A DNA stretch of 64,000 bases, from contig BRON01000009.1 of assembly GCA_024345305.1 (NCBI GenBank), positions 372,001-436,000 on the forward strand. The letters run 5' to 3'. Source of the stretch: Mrakia gelida. Lineage: Eukaryota; Basidiomycota; Tremellomycetes; Cystofilobasidiales; Mrakiaceae. The position numbers were made by a program, and so were the translations under genes. Positions 55,701 to 64,000 of this stretch are shown here, piece after piece; position 1 is the first letter of the stretch, and each line of letters begins with the position of its first letter. The notes under the pieces are model-generated. The model was not told the origin of the DNA. It was given only the letters and a program-made list of their open reading frames with translations, and made no database searches.

Positions 55701-57487
55701 CTTCAAGCCCAACCCGAACGCGTCCGCTTTCCGACCCGTGAGTCTCGTCCCTCTACAGACCGTCTCTCCCTTCGACTCGATCCTGACATCTCTTCCCGTT
55801 CGTGTCTACAGTCGCTTCCTGCAGCGGCGGCGAAATCCCCTCCCGTTCGCGAGATCGTCAGTCCTTTCGTCGCGTCGTCGTTCGCTCTCGTGTTCGATTA
55901 CGAAGCTGACCTTGCCTCTCTACTTCTTCTCCAGCCTCCTCATCACTCGGCCGTCAACCCCGTCAAATCGCCTCAACCTCTCGCCCCTCGTCAAGCTCCT
56001 CCTCAAACCACGCCTCAACCCATCCAGTCCGACCTTCCTCCCAACCCCTTCTTCGGAACCAAGCCTTTCAAGCGAAGCACCGCCGTCAACGTTCGAGACG
56101 ACTTCAACCCTCACAAGTCAGCCAAGGTCTCCGAGTCGACAGCTTATCGTTCGTTTAATCTCTCCATCTCTCTCGAGATCGTCGACACGCGTCTCACCTC
56201 GCTGACTTCGTTCGTTCGTTTCTCGTCGACTCGCAACAGAACCCAACTGGCCTTACTCTGGTCGACCCTACCGATTCCTCTTCCCTCCATCCGGTCCTCA
56301 GGACATGTTCGCTCCTCCCGGAGGACCCGAACAACCCATTCCCTTCGGTTACCACCCCGATCCTTCCCTCCCAGCAGGCATCTCCCTCGGAGCCGCCATG
56401 GCTCCTCCTCACGCCGTTTCCCCGAGCATGCATCACGCTCAGGTCAACCCCAACTTCCTTCATCAGCAACATCACGGAGGAGCACCTCATCAGCAGCAAC
56501 AGCAGCAGTCTCAGTTCCCTTACCCTTACCAGCAGTATCGATACGCTGTGAGTCGTCGTCTCTCGACCTCCTCCCACTTCCCTTCGCTCTCGTTCTCGAA
56601 GCTCACCTTCCGTTCTCGCGTCCTTCTTCGCAGCCTCATCTCGGCCAACCACCTCACGGCTCTCCCTTCAGCTCGCCAGGACCAGGTCAACCTGGACCCA
56701 ACGCTCAGCAGCAGCAGCAACAGCAGCCAGGAGGAGCGGGAGGACCCAACGCGTTCAACTCGCCGGGAAGGAACGAGATGCTCGCTGGAGCTGGAGGACC
56801 TGGAGGTCAGGGATTCATTCCTCATATGTTCCCTCCGCAGGGACCTGGGATGGGTCACTCGGGCAGTCAGGGTGGACCGGGAGGACCTCGTGAGTTTCGA
56901 GAACCGTCGAGTTGGGAGGTCGCGTCGAGAGATCGTTCGTTCGTTCGCTGACCTTTCCTCGTCTCGTTTCTTCCTTTTCGCTTTCTTCCAGCGAACATGG
57001 GATTCCCTCCTCCTCTTCGTGAGTTTTCTTTCTCTCCCCTTCTTCGCTCGAACCATCGCCTCGCTTCGAACTCGTCGCGTCGACCCTCGCTGAACTCCTC
57101 TCTCTCTCCCTCCCCTCGTCACGCAGACCCCTCCTACATGTCTCAACAACCCGGAGGAGGATTCCCCAACGGAGGAGGAGCTCCCAGAGGTGGGTACTAC
57201 CAGCAGGTCGCTCAAGGTGGTCCCGTTCAGAGTCCGCAGAGTGAGTCGTCCTCTTGCTTCCTCCTCTCGTCTCCTTCGAAACACTCGCTGATCCCCTCTC
57301 TCTTCGCTTCTTCTCGCTTCTTCGCACTGCAGTGGGTCACGTCTACCCCAACCCCAACCAACAACAACAGCAGCAACAACTTTACCAACAGCAACAGCAG
57401 CAGCAGCAGCCTGGAGGAGCGTCGCATTTCGCAGGAGGAGGAGGACCGCCTGGAGGAGGAGGAGGAGGAGCTGGGGATGGGCATTGA
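52762..57487 (+). CDS. PBP1: Ataxin-2 homologue, poly(A)-binding-protein-binding protein
   Basis: RNA-granule protein that binds Pab1 and regulates mRNA stability and TORC1, cytoplasmic. Long, low-complexity protein near 900-1,000 residues, more than ten exons. Order: basic Ser/Pro N-terminus; LsmAT (SM-like) domain with KVEVLLRSSQKFEGTLGDLD, SFGVVLKMARDVSSPHKG and REIVFPSRDVVDVRIFGTE; LsmAD with QFAENEKRFGTKSDFHEELY and TTKLDR; then AVDSSLGEEDRYSGVVRSTN, PPGARRSG and a Lys/Glu helical block. A PAM2-like motif reads KLNINAPAFVFKPNPNASAF followed by RP. NPFFGTKPFKR and DDFNPHKSAK resemble the Pbp1 C-terminal block. The tail is Gln/Gly/Pro/His-rich with Q7 and Q8 runs and GGGGP repeats, ending GDGH. 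Intron 1 is about 450 nt. Confidence 0.92.
52914..53364 (+). ncRNA. Unusually long PBP1 intron 1 with hairpins (possible hosted RNA)
   Basis: This 451-nt intron is several times the usual length. Its middle holds perfect or near-perfect inverted repeats: TTGCTCTCGAGAGCAA near 53069, CTTGATCTTG paired with GAAGATCAAG near 53124-53147, and TGCTCTCAGAGCA near 52974. AGGTGATGCC near 53027 is one base off a C-box consensus. No boundary or RNA class can be set by eye, so this is a pointer, not an RNA call. Confidence 0.2.
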
Positions 57488-58677
57488 GAGAGCTAGTAGC
57501 TTTGAGGAGGATGAGAGATGGAGAGGGATCTGTGCGGTCGGTTTTATGTGTGGGAGGAGGGAGATTGGGAGGAGAGGAGAGGAGAGGGTCGTTGCAGGGA
57601 GCGAGGAGACGACGGATCTTTTGGAGGAGAGAGAAGAGATTCGAAGAGACTTTTTTTTTCATCGTGAGGAGGAGGGAGAGAGAGAGAGTGAGAGTGGAAA
57701 GATGGTACCGTTTGAGTCGAGAAGGGAGAGAAAGAGAGTGAGAGTGGAGGGACGATACCGTTTGAGTGCTCGGGCGACTCGACTTTGACGAAAGGCGAAA
57801 GTGAGGGCTGAGCATACCCCGTACCAGCACTCCTAAGAAGTTTGGAGGCTCGAGAATCTGCGTGGAACGGCAGGGAGCACTTCTTCGAACGGCAGCTTCT
57901 CAGCGACCGTTCGCGCGCGTCCCTCCTCCTCGTCTTCTGGTCAATCAGCTTCCAAAACAGATGTTTCAAAGACGTTGGAACGTCCTCTTCCCCCCTTCGT
58001 CTCCTTCTCTCCTAGCACCCGAGCCTGCCGAAGAACTGCCGAAGCCTCGAGGTCGTTGGTGGTGGGCTTCGTGAACCAGACACTCAACCTCGACCTCGCT
58101 CGTTCTCTTCCTTCTTTTTCCTTCAGCGTCTTTCTCCCTGTAGCTCTCGCGTCGTTACCTCTTCGATCTTTCATACCATCTTCAACGAGCTCTCTCTCTT
58201 TACCCTTCGCGCTTCGTAGTACCTATTTATTTTGACTCAAACCAGATCACGAGCGAGGAAAGTGTCTGAGGACGCGACCCAACGAGCATGGCCTCTCAAC
58301 CTCCCCTTCTCCTCGTCCCCCCGTCCTAGACCTTGAACATACTCTTCCTCGACATGTCTCGTTCATTATCATGTCTCGCATAAAGAAGCGAACGCGTCAG
58401 GTTGTAGAACTCGCCTCGCCTTCCACCTGTGCTCTCCCTCGCTCCCGGACCTCCCCTGTGTTTCAGCCCCTCTCTGCCCTCTCATTTTCTTCTCCCAGAT
58501 GACATTCGTTGACCTCCAAACGGCCATCCTCCCCATCATCTGCGTTCGCTCATCTTTTCTCGTTTCGCTTCTCGCTCTGGTGGCTCCCTCAAGATCAACG
58601 CTTCGACCTCCTCCCTTCCAGTGTTGAGCTCGACGATCTCCCTCCCTCCCTCCCTCGTTCCTTCCTTCTCCCGACTC
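57488..58677. other. Long spacer PBP1 / GT90 gene
   Basis: Nearly 1.2 kb without a recognised gene. The left part is the PBP1 3' region, with purine-rich GAGAGA runs, a T-run at about 57652, and an imperfect 50-nt tandem repeat (separate entry). The right part, strongly CT-rich, should be the GT90 leader; an upstream non-coding or short coding exon cannot be excluded. Confidence 0.4.
57683..57767. repeat. Imperfect tandem repeat, 50-nt period, two copies
   Basis: AGAGAGTGAGAGTGG followed by ATACCGTTTGAGT-like sequence occurs at 57683-57717 (with GGTACCGTTTGAGT) and again at 57733-57767 (with GATACCGTTTGAGT), exactly 50 nt apart, separated by a purine-rich linker. It lies just downstream of the PBP1 stop. 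Confidence 0.7.
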
Positions 58678-61600
58678 ATGTCGTCTCACTCGTCCAGGAT
58701 GCCGGTGAGACCTACCTCTTCTTCTCTCTTAGCTGAAGCTGACCGTTTTCGATGGTGCTGCCGTCTCCAGATTTCACCCTTCACGTCGTCCTCGGATTCG
58801 TTCCCTCGAAGTCCCTCCTCTCCCTTCGGCCTTCGACGCAAGACCTTCCCTCCCCCACCACCTCCTCAATCTTCCCTCCTCCTCCTAGGTCGGATACCTC
58901 TCCCTCGTCTACCACGCCGTCTCGTTCTGCTCCTAGCGTTCATCTCGTTCATCCTCTACCTCTCAGCAACCTTCACCGTCCACGAGGGAATCTCAGCTCC
59001 CCTCTCGCACCTCGTCGCCAAAGGACGAGCTTCAAGCGATGCCAAAGCGAGTCTGCTGGGAGAGTGGTTGACAGAGAGGGAGGATGGATCGGTCATAGTC
59101 AGGAAGAGCGGTGGGAAGAAGCAGGGTCATCCTATAAGGTCAGTTCTTTGCGAAGGGAGGGTCGAGTGAAAGGTCGAAGCTGATCATCCCTCCCTCCCTT
59201 CTCTCGAGAGAAACAGGCAGCTCATGAAGGAGGCGAAGCAGAAATGGGACTCACAGCTATCGAGGTGAGTTTATTTTTCATGCTCTACTTCCGAAAGACC
59301 TTCAGCTGACTCTCTCTATCTCTCTGATGCAGGCAGAGCAAGACGTTGTGAGTTGAGAGAAGGATCCGAGCTCGCGTTCGAGCTCACAAGCTCACTTTCC
59401 CTCCCTTCCTCCATCTCGCCAGGGCTCAGGCTGAAGCTACCTACAAGCTGCGATACGGGAGATCACCTCCGAAGGGATTCGATGCTTGGTGAGTCGTGTT
59501 CATCCGAGATCAGGTCTCGGAACAAATACTGACTCCCGCTCTCTTGCAGGTGGAAGTTCGCGAAGCTGCACGACGTCAAGATCGTTCGTTCCCTTCGCTT
59601 GCCTCCTCGCACTCTGCTCGAGCCTAGACCTGATCTCTCTTTTTCTGTGCCTCGCAGGTCGATGATGTGCGTCTTCACCTTCTCCAATCTCACGCTGCTC
59701 GACACTGACCTTCCTTTGACCTCACAGTACGACTCCATCCACAACGCCATCACTCCCTTCCTCGCTCTCGACCCTATCATCCTCGGTTCTCGTCTCTCAG
59801 CACTCCTCGCCGAAGCACCCTTCTCCTACAAGCTAGAGCTTCGACGGAACGCTCCGATCAACATCACGGGCGAGAGAGGAACCGCTCCCAGACCTGTTCA
59901 GATGGCTCAGCTCTTGTGCGTCTCTCTTCTTCCAATTCGACGCGTCGCGTCCTCTTCGAGCTGACCTCTTCACATCTCTTCTCGCCTTGCAGCGAAGGAT
60001 TCCGTCAGTTCCTCCCAGAGGATTTCGGAGAAGGTTCAGGCGACCTCGGAGACTTCGGTGGCGACGAAGGGTTGGTGAGGTTGAGCGCGTCGGACCACGA
60101 TCTTGGAGGAAACATCATGAGCGAGGAGTTTCGGACGAGGATGATGGATCTTGGCGCCAGACGGAAATGTGAGCTCTCCCTTCGCTTCTTCGTCTGGGAC
60201 AGTAGAGCGAACCGAGCTGACGAGATCCTGCTCGTCCTTGCTTTTCTTTCGCTAGACGTCAATCGAGACGAGCTTCGAAGGATGGAGGACGTCAACAGGA
60301 AGGGAGTGATGTCGGATGGTCTTCTGAGTGAGTTCAGTCGCATCTTCGGCTTCATCTCACTCACTGACTCGTTCTCTTTCGTTCTCACAGACGCCTGCTC
60401 CTGGACTTCGCCCGTCGGACGAAAGCTCCTCTCTGAGCAGGACGTCGTTCTCTCCCTCGACGCTGGAAACGAGGACGCTCGTGAGATCATTTTCCTTCGA
60501 GGCTCGAAGCCTACATCTTTGCGAGCTGACTCGAACCTCCCTCTTCGACCCTTCAGCCAAAACCGCTCCCGTCGCGTTTCTTCGCGATCCGCTCAAGTCT
60601 TTTGACTTCTGTCGTTCGTCCTCATTTTCTCTCTCCGTCGTCTCAAAGAATGAGCTGCTAATCCTCCTCTCTATTTCTCTTCGTCCGCAGGCAATCCATC
60701 TCTCATCAACTTCCACGGCACCTACTCCTGGAACACCCCTCGCAACCCCAAACTCGACCCTCAATTCGTCCTCTCGAAATACGTCCAGTCCGGTCAGATC
60801 CTCATGACTCCCCTCGAAGCTTTCCAGAACGTCACCACGCGGGTCCCTTGGGAGGAGAAGACTATCAACAAGGTGAGTTTCCTCATCGAACGAAGTGGCG
60901 CTCCTGTTTCTTTTCGTCGCCTTCGTCGAGCTGACCATCTCCGCTCCGCTCCCCTCCATTCCCTCCTCCGCCCCAGATCTTCTGGCGAGGTAGCACAACG
61001 GGAGATTCGTTCAGCAAACGAGAAGATTACAACTGGAGGAACTCCCATCGGATCAGACTTCACGCTTTGGCCAACGCTCGTCGAGGACACACGGACGTGC
61101 TCGTCGAGAGCCCTTCGACTCTCGCTTCGAGTAGGAAGGTCGCTATGAAGCGGGTTCAGGTTAGGGACTTGAACGAGCATCTGATGGATGTGGGGCTGAG
61201 CTCGATTAGTCAGTGTACTGAGGAGGATGGAACTTGTGAGTTCGAACGGTTCGATGCACGAATTCGAAAACTCAAGACTGACCTCTTTGGCTCGTTTCCC
61301 TTTTTTTCGCAGGTGCTGTGATGAGGAAGGAGATCGAGCTTGCTGGAGTCGTCTTCCCCCATGAGACTCTTCAGTATCGTTACGCGTTTGATATGTGAAG
61401 CGACCTCTCTTCGACTCTCTCGAGGAACGAAGACGAAGAACTGACGCGTCTCGATCTCGCTTGATTTCTCTCTCAGCGACGGAAACGGCTGTGAGTCGAC
61501 GATTCCCTGCGCTTTCATTTAACTCGATCCTGACCTTTGTTTGTCTCTACAGGGTCGTCTCGGTTCCGTCGGCTCATGGCGTCTGGGAACGTGGTCTTCA

Positions 61601-62189
61601 AAGTGAGCTTCGCGTCTCGTTCGTTTTGTTCGCGACTGTTGAGCTGACTTCGTCCTCCCTCCGCCTTCCAGATGACCGTCTTCCCCGAGTGGAACACGGA
61701 ATGGCTCACTCCTTGGCTTCATTACGTTCCCGTCTCCGTCGATCTTTCGGATCTCTACCGTGAGGCGCGCTGTTCCGTCCTCGACGACATCGACATCTCG
61801 AACTGAACAGCCCCTTTCCTTCACAGACTCGGCGACGTTCTTCATCGGAGCTCCAGGAGTGGCGGAAGGGAACGAAGCTCTCTCAAAGATCATCGGAGAC
61901 GCGGGTGCGGAGTTTGCTGAGACGCAGTGGCGATGGGTCGACATGCAGGCGTAGTGAGTCACGTCCATCTCCCCCTTCCTTTCTTCTCCTCCTTCTTCTG
62001 TCTGACCTCCTCTCTCCTCTTCAGCACCTTCCGCCTCCTGCTCGAGTACCGCCGAGCCATGGCTCATGATCGAGACGCGATGGTGAGCACAACCCTCTGT
62101 TCTGTCTCGTTTCGCTCGTCGCGTTCGCTGACTCCCTTCACTTTTTTTCCTTCTTCCAGTCAATGGGCGGCTCGATGCTTCTCGTCTAG
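58678..62189 (+). CDS. CAP10/GT90 glycosyltransferase, type II membrane protein
   Basis: Family GT90 (Cap10-like, xylosyltransferase-type) enzyme, probably Golgi; related basidiomycete proteins act in capsule and glycolipid xylosylation, but the acceptor here is unknown. About 700 residues over some 15 exons. Start at 58678 (MSSHSSRMP). A basic stretch PRLPRRL then LVLLLAFISFILYLSATF is a signal anchor. A stem follows, then the conserved entry YKLRYGRSPPKGFDAWWKFA. The catalytic region shows DACSWTSPVGRKLL, LINFHGTYSWN, KIFWRGSTTGDSF, the family signature, then FPHETLQYRYAFDIDGNGWS, SRFRRLMASGNVVFK, WLHYVPVSVDLSDLY and RWVDMQAYTFRLLLEYRR. One exon is only 15 nt (QSKTL, near 59335). The stop TAG is at 62187-62189. 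Confidence 0.9.
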
Positions 62190-62448
62190 ATAAGCTCCCA
62201 GTTCGTGATTTTTCCTCTACACCTTTTCCTCGCATATTTGGGTCCTACTCCACTGTTTCGCCTACTCTCTCACACACTCCCTCGCATCTCCACCCTTCCT
62301 CCGCATGTGCTTCGATTCTTGGCTTCCATCTTGCTTTCCTCCATCGTTCTTCGGACTCTCTCTCTCTCTCTCTCGAACTGTTGTTTCTCTTCCCTGCCTT
62401 TTTCCCTCTTGCTATAGACGTTGGTTTGATTCGAATCTCATGATCCCA

Positions 62449-64000
62449 TCAACTAGCTCGCTCCCGCTCCCGCTCCTTCTCCCTCTTCTTCTTCGACTTC
62501 TCCCACAGACTCCGCCACCGTTCCAGTTCCTTCTGAACCGCTATCGCTCGAACCTCATCAGAAGGATGACTCCCTCCGAACCAGCTCAACGTCCAGCTCG
62601 ACTTGATTTCCTTCTCGCGAGCGCTTGTGAGTCCGTCGAGGTGGGAAGGGGAGGGAGCTCGCTCGGGAGAGTAGAAGGAGGCGGCGTCGAAGGGGTTGAA
62701 GGAGGAGTCGGCCAGGATCCTGTTAGAGCGAGGAGGCACGTAAGAAAGATGTCAGCTCGTGGAACGAGGTCTCGAAGAAGAAAGAAGAGAGAGGGGAACG
62801 CACCGAAGACCGACGATGTCCGCCTCGATCTCGAGTTTCTGAGAAGAGCACGAGTCGCCAATCGATTTGGACGCGTCTCCTGGTTTCGTGAAGGTCGCGA
62901 TCGCATCGTTGACGAAGGGACCAAACATCATCTGAAACACGAAGGGATACAGGAAGTTCGATCAGAACCGAAGGGACGAAGAGAGGCAGAGCAAAAAGCA
63001 CGACTCACGGTTAAGGGAAAGAGCATCGTCCGCAGGAGGTCCAGACCGAGGTTGGCGAGGGAAGGAAGGACGACGGAGGTGTGGGATAACGACTCGAGAT
63101 GGTGAGAGAGGAGGAGATGGCTCATTTCGTGGGATAAGACGGTTGCGAGGTGGAGGGTTTGTGCTTCGGTGGGACGCGTCGGAAGGAGGGAAGAGAAGGG
63201 AGGCGAAGGTGATGGTGACGGGGGTATTGGTGATGGGATGAAGTATGAGAGTAGTGAGCGACGGGTACTGGAATTCGAAGGGGAAGGTGGAGGTCGGAGA
63301 GGGGGTGAGGGTGAACTGATGGATGATGGGGAGGGAGAGGGAGAGGAGGACGCGTCTTGAAGGATCGAATCGATAAGCCCTCGATAAACGACGATTCCTG
63401 CGGCTCCAGATCCGCCGAACCCATAAGAGAACGCGTTGGGCTCGTCCGAGTCCAGTAGGAGGAGTTGATAAGGGAACTCCGTAGAGGGAGAGGGAGTGGA
63501 GAGGGTTGAGTGTCGGTTGGGGAGGTGTTCGTGAAGGAAAGCGGCGGCTCGAGTTCGGGGGTGAAGGGGATGGGTTGGAGGTGGTGGCGGAGGAAAGGGG
63601 GTATCGTCCGAAGTGAGGGAGTCGGAGGGAGGGGAGTTCGTGGTAAGTCGCTCATGTGAACGAGCGACGCCGTCCTCCAAACGACGAAGGGTCGACTCGA
63701 CCCATCCCCATCTCCAATCCGTCTCGGGGAGGATGTCCACGTCCGTACGCGTCCCTTCCTCCTTCGATTCGGCGTTGGTGGTAAGGAGTACGTCGAGAAC
63801 GGCCTCGAACCAGCTGAAGCAAAAACACGACGCGAACGAACAAGAGGATCAGCTCGAGATCGCGCGACAGCACCCTCGGACGGAGCGAAGACTCACCCCT
63901 TCTCCTTCAAAGCCGTATGGATCGCCTCCTCCTCTGCCGGAGAGATTAACACGATCCTCCACCGACCAGTCAACGGAACTCTCTCTAGTCCTGCGCCGAA
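62449..64000 (-). CDS. OMA1: Oma1-like M48 metalloprotease, 5' end beyond window
   Basis: Zinc metalloprotease of the mitochondrial inner membrane that cleaves stressed substrates such as Mgm1/OPA1 in other organisms. It is partial: the first visible exon encodes VPLTGRWRIVLISPAEEEAI, matching the Oma1 pre-domain, and the start lies beyond base 64000. Then FPYQLLLLDSDEPNAFSYGF and GGIVVYRGLID-like sequence, the active site VLSHEMSHLLLSHHLES (HExxH), a hydrophobic stretch LRTMLFPLT, and the third zinc ligand in EIEADIVGLR. DAASFY and LSWFGGSHPSDEVRAIAV precede a coiled, very charged end with a short Arg-Glu repeat, stopping at 62449. A Ser/Pro-rich insert lies between the domain start and HExxH. 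Confidence 0.85.

Noticed and set aside
56526..57830. Minus-strand 434-codon open frame opposite PBP1
   Set aside because: Antisense shadow of the Gln/Gly-rich PBP1 exons (Leu/Arg/Ser runs). PBP1 itself has conserved domains and coherent splicing.
62449..62490. Arg-Glu run at the C-terminus of the Oma1-like protein as a functional motif
   Set aside because: It is a short low-complexity coiled tail coded by a CTCCCG/CTCGCT-type simple repeat; no defined motif.
1..64000. tRNA genes, transposons, CRISPR arrays, integrated virus
   Set aside because: No internal B-box-like GGTTCGANNCC with cloverleaf context, no reverse transcriptase or transposase blocks, no terminal repeats and no spaced direct repeats were recognised.

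Overview
This 64 kb window is nuclear DNA from a fungus, most likely a basidiomycete yeast and plausibly from the Rhodotorula/Sporobolomyces side (Pucciniomycotina). The sequence shows GC-rich, densely packed genes on both strands, almost every gene broken by many short introns (mostly about 60-130 nt) with GT...AG ends and a CTGA(C/T) branch-point-like motif, pyrimidine-rich leaders, and fungal families such as a CAP10/GT90 glycosyltransferase, Erg27, Pbp1 and Rsr1. The exact lineage is inference. All coding spans below are whole gene extents (start codon to stop codon, introns included). Protein sequences were assembled by joining exons by eye.

Layout, left to right: G-protein alpha subunit (+), short-chain dehydrogenase (+), Rsr1/Bud1 small GTPase (-), pICln (+), NYN-domain ribonuclease-like protein (+), copper amine oxidase (-), HIS3 (+), ERG27 (+), mitochondrial ClpP (-), DNA polymerase delta third subunit (+), two tandem GT18 glycosyltransferase copies (-, the first broken), Nudix hydrolase (+), Lsb1-like SH3 protein (-), 6-phosphogluconate dehydrogenase family protein (-), WW-domain protein (-), PRP18 (+), peroxisomal-type mitochondrial-carrier protein (-), CTF8 (+), COX4 (-), the very large HEAT-repeat protein Laa1/HEATR5 (-), ataxin-2 homologue PBP1 (+), CAP10/GT90 glycosyltransferase (+), and a 5'-truncated Oma1-like metalloprotease (-) running off the right edge.

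The genes are not an operon or an obvious biosynthetic cluster. They are mostly housekeeping genes: signalling (G-alpha, Rsr1), RNA metabolism (pICln, Prp18, Pbp1, NYN protein), replication and cohesion (Pol delta subunit, Ctf8), mitochondria (ClpP, Cox4, Oma1) and trafficking (Laa1). Three glycosyltransferase loci (two GT18, one GT90) are the part most likely tied to fungal-specific glycan or capsule chemistry.

The most interesting things found are structural. (1) The left GT18 copy has two independent lesions, a frameshift and a nonsense codon, yet keeps its splice sites, while its neighbour is intact. (2) There are consecutive microexons: 7 nt + 10 nt in both GT18 copies, and 17 nt + 13 nt across the switch I loop of Rsr1. 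(3) A 5' splice-site subclass GTTCGT recurs across many genes. (4) Two abnormally long introns, in HIS3 and PBP1, contain hairpin-rich segments that could be intron-hosted small RNAs. (5) The NYN protein gene has an in-frame amber codon just upstream of its domain and a possible C-terminal membrane tail. No tRNA, rRNA, transposon, CRISPR array or prokaryotic-type element was recognised.
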